Shown here: positions 1 through 7,093 of the stretch, piece by piece
Numbering within the stretch: position 1 is the stretch's first letter
How the letters are laid out: each line of letters opens with the position of its first letter
Assembly (NCBI GenBank): GCA_964545315.1
Contig: CAZJGI010000011.1
Location: 1-64,000 of the forward strand
From: JAAYJR01 sp964545315
Lineage (GTDB): Bacteria; Bacteroidota; Bacteroidia; Bacteroidales; Prolixibacteraceae
Length of the DNA: 64,000 bases
Direction of reading: 5' to 3'
Program-made: the position numbers and the translations under genes
Notes under the pieces: generated by a model
Databases searched by the model: none
Told to the model about the DNA's origin: nothing
What the model saw: only the letters and a program-made list of their open reading frames with translations

Positions 1-1
1 A

Positions 2-76
2 GGGTCGTTAGTTCAGTTGGTTTAGAACGCATGCTTGACAGGCATGAGGTCGGCAGTTCGAATCTGCCACGACCCA
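2..76 (+). tRNA. tRNA-Val (anticodon GAC)
   Basis: The full cloverleaf is visible. The acceptor stem GGGTCGT (2-8) pairs with ACGACCC (69-75), with discriminator A76. The D arm is GTTC/GAAC. The anticodon stem CATGC/GCATG (30-34, 42-46) holds loop TTGACAG with anticodon GAC at 37-39. The T arm GGCAG/CTGCC holds loop TTCGAAT. It reads GTC, and GTT by wobble. CCA is not encoded after A76. It borders the accessory region, but no copy of its 3' end was seen further on, so use as an attachment site is not supported. Confidence 0.97.
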
Positions 77-80
77 CTTG

Positions 81-118
81 AAAGAGAAGGAGTTGGATGA
101 GAGTCTGGCTCTTTTTTG
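81..118 (+). terminator. weak terminator after tRNA-Val
   Basis: Downstream of the tRNA, AAAGAG (81-86) can pair with CTCTTT (109-114), or a smaller hairpin AGAG/CTCT (100-112) can form. A run of six T follows from 112. This fits a rho-independent terminator, but the stem is short. Bases 119-240 show nothing recognisable. Confidence 0.35.
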
Positions 119-240
119 TTTTTATAGTGAAACATTTGGTTTGGAAATAGTTAATCCGTATTGAAATTATATACCTGTAAAAATAGATTAAAAAAATTAT
201 CGATATTAAATGTTTTTAAGATTTACAAATTTTATTGAAA

Positions 241-271
241 AGGCCCCAATCCTTTTTAAAGACCGGGGCTT
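241..271 (-). terminator. terminator below the sulfatase remnant
   Basis: GCCCC (243-247) and GGGGC (265-269), extended by flanking A/T pairs, form a hairpin just beyond the stop of the minus-strand frame ending at 315. On the minus strand the right arm is followed by TTTTC. It was probably the original terminator of the sulfatase gene. Confidence 0.55.
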
Positions 272-314
272 TAATGACTATAAATCTCATCCTGAAGAAA
301 ATAAAATCCAACCG

Positions 315-836
315 TCAATAATACCATTCTATATTGTAATCATCCTCATTTAGTTCCCACTTTTTAAATAGCCATTTAGCTACTGCTAAATAAATCCAAA
401 AGTTCTCTCTTGACATCTCTGTATTTTTAATCATATTCACAACACCTTCCACTAATTCCGGACTACTTTCCATTTCAAGATTATCTATGGTGTTCAATGC
501 ATTACCGCAGGCATACTTATTTTGACTTTTTAGAACATTAAGCAGGGCATTTTCAGCTTCATCTCTCATTCCTAAATTGTAAAGAGCTTCTGCAGCCAAC
601 GTAACTACACTGGCCGATTCATCTTTCAGAGCATTTTTTAAATCTTTTACCGCCGGCACAGCTCTATCTCCCAAAAATAATAAACCCATTGCGCCCCAGT
701 AACGAATACCACTATGATCATTATTCAGGTAATTAACAAAAGTATTAAGGTCCTTTACATCCCCGAAAGCAGACAGATTCGATGCATTTATTAGTTCATC
801 AAACGGGCATGCCGATGATCGCATATAGTCATACAT
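315..836 (-). pseudogene. sulfatase C-terminal fragment
   Basis: This 173-codon frame matches the C-terminal HEAT-like region of Bacteroidota sulfatases of the N-sulphoglucosamine sulphohydrolase type. The segment RYWGAMGLLFLGD (about residues 45-57), the AAEALYNLG helix and the NTIDNLE helix are typical of that tail. The alpha/beta catalytic domain with the formylglycine C/S-x-P-x-R motif is absent, and there is no signal peptide. The frame starts within MYDYMRSS, which in intact relatives lies in the interior of the protein. Its 5' end overlaps the end of the ceramidase-like frame at 791-836 in another frame, so it is what remains after a deletion. The family assignment rests on recognised residues. 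It is unlikely to be functional. Confidence 0.7.
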
Positions 837-1684
837 GGATTGGTTGCCATAACTATATCACCAACACGGACAACATGAACCTCAACCGGCAACTTCGGCT
901 GGATCTTTTGCAATTCATAACGGTCCTTAAAACTCTGTGCTCTATTCATCCTTACATAAGCTCCTGTAATATCTTTATACCATCTTGGTCCCTCCTTTAT
1001 TTCGGGATTTTCCGTAATCTCAAGAAGCAGCTGTTCGTAACTCTTCCTATGATGCTCAGACTCTTGTATAGCCGTATTAGCATCCTCGTTTGAAATGAGC
1101 CGTCTTGAAAGCTCTATTACTTCCATTTTATGAGCAAATATTGGAGCCCATTCAATGTTGTCTTTCATATACGGCAATACAGAAGTTACAGCATCAGAAA
1201 TACGCGTTGCAATCTGTTTCATGCGTCCGATACTACCTCTGCCACCTGTTTCGACCCCCGGGAACATAAGTTGCTGCATACGCTCTTCTGCTTTAAAATC
1301 AAATTTGAAGAAATCCTCTGGTCTCTGATCACCTGCCGCACTGCATTGCGGTAAAATAAAAATATCCCTGCCAAGCCGCTTACGAAGTTCAACCCTGACA
1401 TAATGCCAATAATCAGCACTTATCATTATTGTCTTTTTAGAAGATGGCCCGCTGCCGGATTCCATTGCCAAAGCCGTTACCGTAACTGGATCCATAACAC
1501 CTTTGGAAACATGACAAGTATATGGAGATCTGATATGTACCGGCTCGTCCGGGGTGATGTCAACATGCGCCCATCCAACATAAAAATCAATTGTTTTATC
1601 TTTTTTTACTCCATTAAAGGAACTTAAAAATGCCAGTAAGAATATACCCGCTAAATTCGAAATTAAAAACTTTTCATTATTCAT
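791..1684 (-). pseudogene. neutral ceramidase-like protein, 3'-truncated
   Basis: The frame starts with a hydrophobic signal segment (about residues 8-22). It then shows the N-terminal pattern of neutral/alkaline ceramidase-like proteins: GWAHVDITPDEPVHIRS (about 38-54), a metal-site-like ISADYWH, and AAGDQRPEDF where relatives have AAGDQSP. It ends with VRVGDIVMATNP, which in relatives is followed by FELYLDYG and about 150 more residues. Here the frame runs into CMTICDHRHARLMN and stops. The last 15 codons are the sulfatase gene read out of frame. The enzyme would hydrolyse an amide in a lipid or an unknown substrate, but the truncated product is probably inactive. Bacteroidota homologues often sit in polysaccharide loci. 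Confidence 0.7.
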
Positions 1685-1863
1685 ATTTATGTTATAAATG
1701 ATGAATGCATATTAAGTCTATTCATATGAGATGCAAGAATCAGCTTTATTTTTTCATTAATCAGAAAATTGGAATTCCCAACCTGTATACTAAATGATCA
1801 AATTACTCTGTACAATAAATAATTGAAATGGAATCTTTAATATACCTTCAGCAAAGGATCATA

Positions 1864-2745
1864 TCAGTTCCCCGGAACTTCGATCCCGTGAATACGTGCC
1901 ATTGTGAGGCCGTAACATTTAGCCCTGATAGAATCAGGTACATTATTGGCATCGAGAACTTTGTTGAATCTCCTGATATTCTCTTCAAACTGATCCGGTC
2001 CCTCATCTGAACCGAACACTATTTTCTCCCAGGCAGGTACCGCATCTTTTGGCATATGAGCTTTACCGATTGCATCAGTCCACCACAGCCATTGATCCCA
2101 GTATCCCGGATCATTCTCTTTTTTTACCAGAGATGAACCCGACAGATCGAAATATAGATTTTTATTCCTGCGTGCAGCCTCGGCAGCTTCCTCATACCAG
2201 GGATTTCCAAAGTGAGCAGCATGAATCATCAGGTTTGGATGCCTGGCACATATATCCCCCAGCGGAGCCGGACGCAGGTGGTGCATAAGGCCATTGCTCA
2301 GATTACCGGTATGAGGTGCAATGGGCATACCTAACTGTTCAACAAGAGTCCATAAAGGCTCATACTTAGGATCGCAGTAATCCCAGTCACCCCTTGCAAA
2401 CAATTCTCCCAGTCCCTTGTAACCCATATCATAAACTTTCTGAACGTCTTCAAGTACTGTCGGACTGTCAATGTCAATCGCCGCATAAGGAATTACCCTG
2501 TCGGGATGGGCTTTGGCAAATTCAATGCCGCGCTCCAGACTTGACATAGACACAAGAAGACAAGCCATCGCATTCCATTTCGTGTAGACCTCAATAAAAT
2601 CCTTTTCAAATTGATCCGTTGGACTGTAATGTACATGATCATCAATAATAAAGGGGGGAACTGTGTAGTTCGGTTTGTATGTCTTTTCACAACTAATTGA
2701 AATGACTGTCAAAACAAGGATAAATAAAACAGATAGTTTTTTCAT
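1864..2745 (-). CDS. amidohydrolase-family lipoprotein
   Basis: This 293-residue protein has a lipoprotein signal peptide ending ISISC (Cys19), so it should be anchored in the periplasm or outer membrane. The body is an amidohydrolase-2 TIM barrel. The metal-binding HxH is D-H-V-H (36-39), the central strand shows IAPHTGN, the next histidine site is IHAAHFGNP, and the terminal aspartate lies in FGSDEGP. These enzymes are metal-dependent hydrolases or decarboxylases of ring compounds, and the substrate cannot be read from sequence. It is intact and in the usual size range. The C-terminal VPDSIRAKCYGLTMARIHG segment also occurs, degraded, at 3878-3961, so the locus once held two paralogues. The sugar isomerase gene upstream at 2894 is separated from it by a terminator-like hairpin. 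Confidence 0.8.
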   Translation of the reverse strand: MKKLSVLFILVLTVISISCEKTYKPNYTVPPFIIDDHVHYSPTDQFEKDFIEVYTKWNAMACLLVSMSSLERGIEFAKAHPDRVIPYAAIDIDSPTVLEDVQKVYDMGYKGLGELFARGDWDYCDPKYEPLWTLVEQLGMPIAPHTGNLSNGLMHHLRPAPLGDICARHPNLMIHAAHFGNPWYEEAAEAARRNKNLYFDLSGSSLVKKENDPGYWDQWLWWTDAIGKAHMPKDAVPAWEKIVFGSDEGPDQFEENIRRFNKVLDANNVPDSIRAKCYGLTMARIHGIEVPGN

Positions 2746-2817
2746 AGACCATTATTTAAAAATTTATGCTTAATATTTCCCTTTCCGGAATAATAGGTTT
2801 TTTGGTTGTTTGATCGT

Positions 2818-2855
2818 AATTCCCGGCAGTTTTTTGATTAATTCCTGCCGGGATT
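2818..2855 (-). terminator. hairpin between isomerase and amidohydrolase genes
   Basis: TCCCGGCAG (2821-2829) pairs with CTGCCGGGA (2845-2853), giving a 9-bp GC-rich stem with further A/T pairing outside it. It lies 40 bases below the stop of the minus-strand gene at 2894. No long T tract follows, so it may be a terminator or a processing hairpin. Confidence 0.5.
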
Positions 2856-2893
2856 TAAATGATTTTGATTAGTCTGACAATAGTATTTACAGA

Positions 2894-3823
2894 TCAAATA
2901 GCATTCTGCAAAGCCAGGAATAACGCACGATAATTCTTCAGATACCTGACCCCCTCACAACTTGCCGGTGATACTTCTATATCACAATAGCCTTTATATT
3001 TCGACTGACTCATAAGGGCAAACAATTCGCGCCAGGGATAAGGAGTCGATAGTTCGCGCAAATGAACGCAGCCAATTCTGTCTTTGACAAGATTGAACTG
3101 TTGCCTGAGGTTCATGCCTTCATATCCTTTTGGAAGGCCTTCACCCGTATAATCACTATCCGAACAATTCCAGATCATATATAATGCCGGATTATCAGCA
3201 ATATCCAATATTTGCCGTATGACAGGTATATTCGAAGTACCGCTACCATGTTCTTCGAGCCGGACCTGAACTCCCAGGTCACGCCCTGTATCAGCACATT
3301 CAGAGGCTGATTTTGCGATCCTTTCGAGAGTCTTTTGCCGGTTTGCATCTCCCTCCGGCGGCAAAGCATTGGGAAACACTCGTATACCTTCTGCGCCAAT
3401 GTCTGCTGCCAACTGCAGATATTCTTTAGTGCCTTCAATGTTTTTTCTTAGCTCCACAGGATCGTCCGAATGATAAGAAAAGCCACTGGCCAGGCTAATA
3501 GCAAGTCCTTCATCGATAAACCGTTTTTTCACATCGTTACGTTGCTGTTTGTTCAGACTTACCTCAATACCATGTTTATGAGTGGTGCGTAATTCCACAT
3601 GTTCGATTTGTGCCTCCTGCAAATTCTTAATCAAAGTATCCATATCCCATGAAGCACCTATCATATAAGTCATGAGTCCAAGTCTGATAGGATTTTTATT
3701 CAGTTTCACAGTAGCCATTCCCTGCTGCGATCCGGAACCTGAACTTATCCCGGGGACTAATGCTGCAGCAGTTGTGACAGCAGCGGCACCGATAAAGTTT
3801 CTTCTTGAATAGTTTGTCTTCAT
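2894..3823 (-). CDS. exported sugar phosphate isomerase/epimerase-like protein
   Basis: The N terminus carries a twin-arginine signal (SRRNFIGAAAVTTAAA, residues 6-21), so the protein is exported folded. The remainder is a TIM barrel of the xylose isomerase-like AP-endonuclease 2 superfamily. Features include HVELRTTHKHGIEVSL after the second helix, GAEGIRVFPN, VRLEEHGSG and the late IGCVHLRELSTPYPW. Family members isomerise or epimerise keto-sugars with a divalent metal held by Glu, Asp, His and Glu. Bacteroidota often encode such TAT-exported versions next to hydrolases and PQQ or DUF1080 proteins. It is 309 residues and complete. The substrate is unknown. Confidence 0.8.
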   Translation of the reverse strand: MKTNYSRRNFIGAAAVTTAAALVPGISSGSGSQQGMATVKLNKNPIRLGLMTYMIGASWDMDTLIKNLQEAQIEHVELRTTHKHGIEVSLNKQQRNDVKKRFIDEGLAISLASGFSYHSDDPVELRKNIEGTKEYLQLAADIGAEGIRVFPNALPPEGDANRQKTLERIAKSASECADTGRDLGVQVRLEEHGSGTSNIPVIRQILDIADNPALYMIWNCSDSDYTGEGLPKGYEGMNLRQQFNLVKDRIGCVHLRELSTPYPWRELFALMSQSKYKGYCDIEVSPASCEGVRYLKNYRALFLALQNAI

Positions 3824-3877
3824 TTTAGTACACTTTTAATATTTTAAAGTATTATATAAGATGTTATAACAACAATG

Positions 3878-3961
3878 TCAGTCAACCTTGGTCCCACGAA
3901 GCCGGACAATAATAAGTCCCCACATTTTTGCTCTTGTGGAGTCAGGTACATTATTAGCATT
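3878..3961 (-). pseudogene. remnant of a second amidohydrolase, C-terminal end
   Basis: Read on the minus strand, this stretch translates to NANNVPDSTRAKMWGLI followed by IVRLRGTKVD and a TGA stop. It aligns residue for residue with the C terminus of the intact amidohydrolase at 1864 (DANNVPDSIRAKCYGL and on). Homology stops at 3961, within a few bases of the start of direct repeat copy A at 3965. The rest of the paralogue is not present elsewhere in the window. The event that placed the repeat here therefore removed or displaced the body of this gene. Confidence 0.65.
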
Positions 3962-3964
3962 TGT

Positions 3965-4068
3965 TTAACGTCAAAACTAATTGGATAAATTCTTCTTTAA
4001 AATTAAGAGATACTTTTTACATTTAAAATTATTGTTTAATAATATTTTTAATGAACTGTTGAAATGTT
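3965..4068 (+). repeat. direct repeat copy A (left flank of the TRAP/AtuA island)
   Basis: This ~104-base AT-rich sequence begins TTAACGTCAAAACTAATT and contains TTAAGAGATACTTTTTACA. It recurs in the same orientation at 11291-11393. By hand alignment the copies differ at about 14 positions with one single-base gap. There are no inverted termini and no open frame. It abuts the truncated amidohydrolase remnant. Bases 3824-3877 and 4069-4210 hold nothing I recognise. Confidence 0.75.
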
Positions 4069-4210
4069 GTAAACTTGGTTAAAGTTTTCAATATTTCAAT
4101 GGTTATTTAAGCAAATAAGTTTATAATCACCTATAAAGAATAGTATATTCCATTTTATTCAGACTTTGGCATATTATTCACTAAGAATATGTGTTGAACA
4201 TTATAGATAA

Positions 4211-4369
4211 ATGAATGTTTTAATTACAGGTTCAAATAAAGGATTGGGATTTGGATTGACAAATTATTATTTAGGAATAAAAAATAAAGTATATGGAATA
4301 AGCAGGGAAATGAATTCGGAATTAAACAATCATAGCAATCATAGCTCTTTGCTGCAGTACATATTTTAA
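4211..4369 (+). pseudogene. SDR dehydrogenase, collapsed remnant
   Basis: The frame opens MNVLITGSNKGLGFGLTNYY, the beta1-TGxxxGxG-alpha NAD(P)-binding start of a short-chain dehydrogenase, and stops after 52 codons where a full SDR has about 230-250. Immediately after, another frame reads HILKELETF and stops at 4389, which could be the original C terminus joined after an internal, frame-shifting deletion. osmC follows 11 bases later, so the two were probably co-transcribed. Confidence 0.6.
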
Positions 4370-4400
4370 AAGAATTAGAAACATTTTAAATTGATATTAT

Positions 4401-4829
4401 ATGAAAACAAGAAACGCACATGCATTATGGAAAGGTAACCTGACAAATGGTACAGGAACATTAAAATTGGATTCCATAGAAAGTGAATTTAAGTATAATT
4501 TTGCTTCAAGGTTTGAAGAAGGAGAATTTACTAATCCGGAAGAACTTATTGCTGCTGCCCACGCAGGTTGTTTTTCCCAGGCATTTTCATTGCTTTTAAC
4601 AGAAAAAGGTTATGAACCGGTTTCTATTTCCACGACTGCAAAAGTAAAACTGGTTAAGGCAGACGGGGGTTTTCGTATCAGTGAAAGTTTTTTAGTTACA
4701 GAAGCTGATGTTCCCGGAATAGAAGAAAATCTTTTTCAGGAGATCGCTCAGGATGCAAAAACCAACTGTCCTGTTTCAAAAGCCTTATCTGCAATAGATA
4801 TAAAAATGGAGGCAAGCCTGATTAAATAA
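4401..4829 (+). CDS. OsmC-family peroxidase
   Basis: This 142-residue protein is of normal OsmC length. The two redox cysteines are present: Cys57 in NPEELIAAAHAGCFSQA and Cys123 in TNCPVSKAL. The Arg that activates the peroxidatic cysteine is probably in the N-terminal FASRFEEGEF segment. OsmC/Ohr proteins reduce organic hydroperoxides and peroxynitrite in the cytosol, usually with lipoylated proteins as electron donors. The ATG at 4401 is the only sensible start. It follows the SDR remnant by a few bases and is followed at once by a strong hairpin at 4837. The subgroup (OsmC rather than Ohr) is suggested by the AAAHAGCFS pattern. Confidence 0.9.
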   Translation: MKTRNAHALWKGNLTNGTGTLKLDSIESEFKYNFASRFEEGEFTNPEELIAAAHAGCFSQAFSLLLTEKGYEPVSISTTAKVKLVKADGGFRISESFLVTEADVPGIEENLFQEIAQDAKTNCPVSKALSAIDIKMEASLIK

Positions 4830-4836
4830 AAAGGCT

Positions 4837-4874
4837 AAGCCCTTTACTTTCGGGGGAAGTAAAGGGCTTCCCCC
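4837..4874 (+). terminator. strong hairpin after osmC, with an alternative fold
   Basis: AAGCCCTTTACTT (4837-4849) and AAGTAAAGGGCTT (4857-4869) make a perfect 13-bp stem with a 7-base loop just after the osmC stop. There is no T run. A second hairpin, GGGGGAAG (4852-4859) with CTTCCCCC (4867-4874), uses the same right arm and cannot form at the same time. Confidence 0.6.
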
Positions 4875-4916
4875 AGGTAGCAATTGTTGAAGACAGAGAA
4901 TAGATAAAGGAATATT

Positions 4917-5111
4917 CTATTCTGCAATATGGCATATTTTTTTCATGTAATCCAAGTTTTTCCAATTCAGTCGGGCCGTTTTTATCCGGTGACTCAATAA
5001 TTCGAGAGATTTGTCGAGCTCTGTAAGCTTTTCAGCATCGATTTCCCCTTCCTTTAAGCTGGAAACCAGCTTGATGATCTGATTAAGATGTGTATGTAAG
5101 TAATTCTTCAC
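4917..5111 (-). CDS. small hypothetical protein
   Basis: This is a 64-codon frame with a GTG start and no ATG upstream. The product is charged and appears largely helical (KLVSSLKEGEIDAEKLTELDK). I do not recognise a family. No ribosome binding site is evident. It lies between the osmC hairpin and the terminator of the downstream operon, in a gap otherwise empty of genes. It may be a real small protein or chance. Confidence 0.35.
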   Translation of the reverse strand: MKNYLHTHLNQIIKLVSSLKEGEIDAEKLTELDKSLELLSHRIKTARLNWKNLDYMKKICHIAE

Positions 5112-5147
5112 AGAATTAAAGTTAATAAGAAAAAGGGAAAAGTCAAA

Positions 5148-5180
5148 AACCGGCTTTCCTCTGATGTCAGGTTGCCGGTT
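5148..5180 (-). terminator. terminator of the TRAP/AtuA/hydro-lyase operon
   Basis: On the minus strand AACCGGC (5180-5174) pairs with GCCGGTT (5154-5148), and TTTGACTTTTC follows. It lies 32 bases below the stop of the last gene of the operon (5212). Confidence 0.65.
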
Positions 5181-5211
5181 AAATTTTAAATAGAAGTGAC
5201 ATCATTAATCC

Positions 5212-5835
5212 CTAATAAAGTTTAGTATATTCAAAATCTTTAGATATCCCAAGATTTTTATATACTTTTTCAAGGTTCGCGCTAATCTTTTTATCTAATT
5301 TATCAAAATAGTTATTCCCCCTGGCATCAATATCCACTATAAACGGTCCAAGTTTGTTGAGGTATAAATGCCAGGCAGCCTCAATTGTTCCAAGTTCATC
5401 AAATAAATAAACATCTTGTATTTTTATTGAATCTAACCATAAATTTGGACTTACACACTGAGGTGATACATGAACGCATTTATTACGTTTCATGGCCTTC
5501 ATGGTTTCTTTTCCCATAGTAGTCTTACCAATAATCATTTTAAGCCCCCATTCACTTACAGACTTTGCTCCCCATTTCTCAAATCTTATACTTGAAGTAG
5601 GCATGAATGAAACTAATCTCCATTTATCATTTTCCTTTATCACTACAGGTCCGACATGAATAAGAACATTTCTGTCATCTGTTTGAAACGGAAGCTCATT
5701 TTTCTCATCGAAAATATACTTTTGCAGTCTTGAACGGCAGGTAAAAACCTGACCAGATATATATACCAAATCACCTAATCTTAATTTTTCGACATCTTCA
5801 TCTTTAACCGGAACATCTAAATAATATTCACTCAT
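5212..5835 (-). CDS. class I fumarase/tartrate-type hydro-lyase, beta subunit
   Basis: This 207-residue protein is the swivelling C-terminal domain of class I [4Fe-4S] hydro-lyases (FumA/TtdB type), encoded separately. Recognised segments are LGDLVYISGQVFTCRSRLQKYI (about 20-41), GKTTMGKETMKAMKRNKCV, and LDELGTIEAAWHLYLNKLGPFIVDIDARGN. With the alpha subunit encoded 14 bases upstream it would reversibly remove water from a hydroxy-dicarboxylic acid. Candidates are malate, tartrate or a methylated analogue, and the sequence alone does not decide. AAGGAGA stands 8-10 bases before the ATG, a strong Shine-Dalgarno site uncommon elsewhere in this window. It is the last gene of a seven-gene operon. 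Confidence 0.88.
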   Translation of the reverse strand: MSEYYLDVPVKDEDVEKLRLGDLVYISGQVFTCRSRLQKYIFDEKNELPFQTDDRNVLIHVGPVVIKENDKWRLVSFMPTSSIRFEKWGAKSVSEWGLKMIIGKTTMGKETMKAMKRNKCVHVSPQCVSPNLWLDSIKIQDVYLFDELGTIEAAWHLYLNKLGPFIVDIDARGNNYFDKLDKKISANLEKVYKNLGISKDFEYTKLY

Positions 5836-5849
5836 AAAATTTTTCTCCT

Positions 5850-6767
5850 TTATCTTCCATTAAACCAGTCAACTGTATCTTTTTGCTTTACTGTTCCATC
5901 GCTATAAATCTTAAAGGTTGCTCTTCTTGCAATCATACAATTGGTACTGGTAGCAACTGCAATACCTGCTAAATGAGTATATGCATACTCAACATTAACA
6001 CCAAAAACTGAAGTATTACCACCAGCTCCCATAATGCCTGCTCCTAACATATTAAGTGACTCATACAGACTTTTCTCAAGATCAGCAAAAACAGTTTCAG
6101 GGTGACAAGACTTAACTGTTCTAAGGCAAGCAGCTTCTTTTGCAAGAGCGGCGGCTACATTAGCAGTGCCACCAATCCCAACTCCAAGTATGGAAGGGGG
6201 GCAAACTGCACCTGCTCTTACAGACGCAACAAAACAATCTGTAACAAATTTTTTAATTCCTTCCAGTCCGTCAGCAAAAGCAATTACCCGGTACCTTGTT
6301 CCTCCGAAACATTCAGAGCCACCACCCTTTGCAACATAAGTTATTTGTAGATCTTTACCTTCTACAAATTTATAGTTAAAGTCGGGCATATTTTCACCTA
6401 CATTATTTCCCGGATCATATCCTGTTACAGGGTGTTTCATTGTGGATCTGAGGTATCCGTTTTTTGTAGCTTTTCCAACCATTTCCCTGCATAGTTCCTC
6501 AAGAGCCATTATTCCACCCTCAATATCAGCCTCATTTCCAACTTTAAAATAGAACAGGGGCCAACCCGTATCAGGACATAAAAGATTACCTCTTTCTTTT
6601 GATAGCTGCATACTTTTTAAAGTCTTTTCAAGTCCTTCTTTAGCATTCTCTTTGGTTTCTTTTTCTATTGCACAGCAAAAAGCTTCAGCAATATCCTCTG
6701 ATATATGACAGGAAGCACTCTTTATGATATTGTATACCACTTCTGATATTTGTTTTTTTGTAATCAT
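5850..6767 (-). CDS. class I fumarase/tartrate-type hydro-lyase, alpha subunit
   Basis: This 305-residue catalytic subunit carries all three cysteines expected to bind the oxygen-sensitive [4Fe-4S] cluster: Cys64 in LLCPDTGWP, Cys189 in AGAVCPPSILGVGIGG, and Cys277 in STNCMIARRA. The substrate loop reads KGGGSECFGGTRYRV where most relatives have GGGSENxS. The substitution at the Asn and the different loop suggest a substrate other than plain fumarate or tartrate. It pairs with the beta subunit at 5212, and AAGG lies a few bases before the start. The position after a TRAP transporter and AtuA/DUF4387 points to dehydration of an imported organic acid or its product. Confidence 0.88.
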   Translation of the reverse strand: MITKKQISEVVYNIIKSASCHISEDIAEAFCCAIEKETKENAKEGLEKTLKSMQLSKERGNLLCPDTGWPLFYFKVGNEADIEGGIMALEELCREMVGKATKNGYLRSTMKHPVTGYDPGNNVGENMPDFNYKFVEGKDLQITYVAKGGGSECFGGTRYRVIAFADGLEGIKKFVTDCFVASVRAGAVCPPSILGVGIGGTANVAAALAKEAACLRTVKSCHPETVFADLEKSLYESLNMLGAGIMGAGGNTSVFGVNVEYAYTHLAGIAVATSTNCMIARRATFKIYSDGTVKQKDTVDWFNGR

Positions 6768-6784
6768 TGTAACCTTAGTAAAGT

Positions 6785-7093
6785 TTAAGGAATTAATATA
6801 TCAGATAAAGGCACATGTTGCTGGCAACCATATACATCATTGTCCAATAATTCACCACTAATATATCTTCTGGGTATAGTAATTTTTATTGAGTTTACTA
6901 TGTCATACTTAGTAATAAGCACATCGTTTTTATCCACTCCGTAGATACGGGCAATTTCATCCTCTGAAATTACACCTGAGTTAATAACCCTTTTATAACT
7001 CTCTTTATTTTCAAACATTATATCAAAGGTTACTTGTAAAGGACCTGCATTTTTGCTTCTCAATACCTTTGCTATATCAATAAGTCTATTCAT
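6785..7093 (-). CDS. DUF4387 protein
   Basis: This is a 102-residue protein of the DUF4387 family. It shows the family marks LIDIAKVLRSKNAGPLQVTFDIMF near the start and, near the end, ITIPRRYISG followed by NDVYGCQQHVPL. I start it at ATG 7093 rather than at the longer frame from 7120. A strong GGGAGG site lies 5-6 bases upstream, the AtuA stop overlaps this ATG by 8 bases (AATGAATAG), and the family consensus begins here. DUF4387 genes are regularly next to AtuA-family genes and the two probably form one enzyme. No biochemical role is established to my knowledge. Confidence 0.85.
   Translation of the reverse strand: MNRLIDIAKVLRSKNAGPLQVTFDIMFENKESYKRVINSGVISEDEIARIYGVDKNDVLITKYDIVNSIKITIPRRYISGELLDNDVYGCQQHVPLSDILIP

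Noticed and set aside
2..76. tRNA-Val as integration site for the accessory region
   Set aside because: No second copy of the tRNA 3' end and no integrase gene were seen in the window.
1130..1627. Open frames on the plus strand across the ceramidase-like gene
   Set aside because: They are shadows of the minus-strand coding frame, with no family pattern or start signals.
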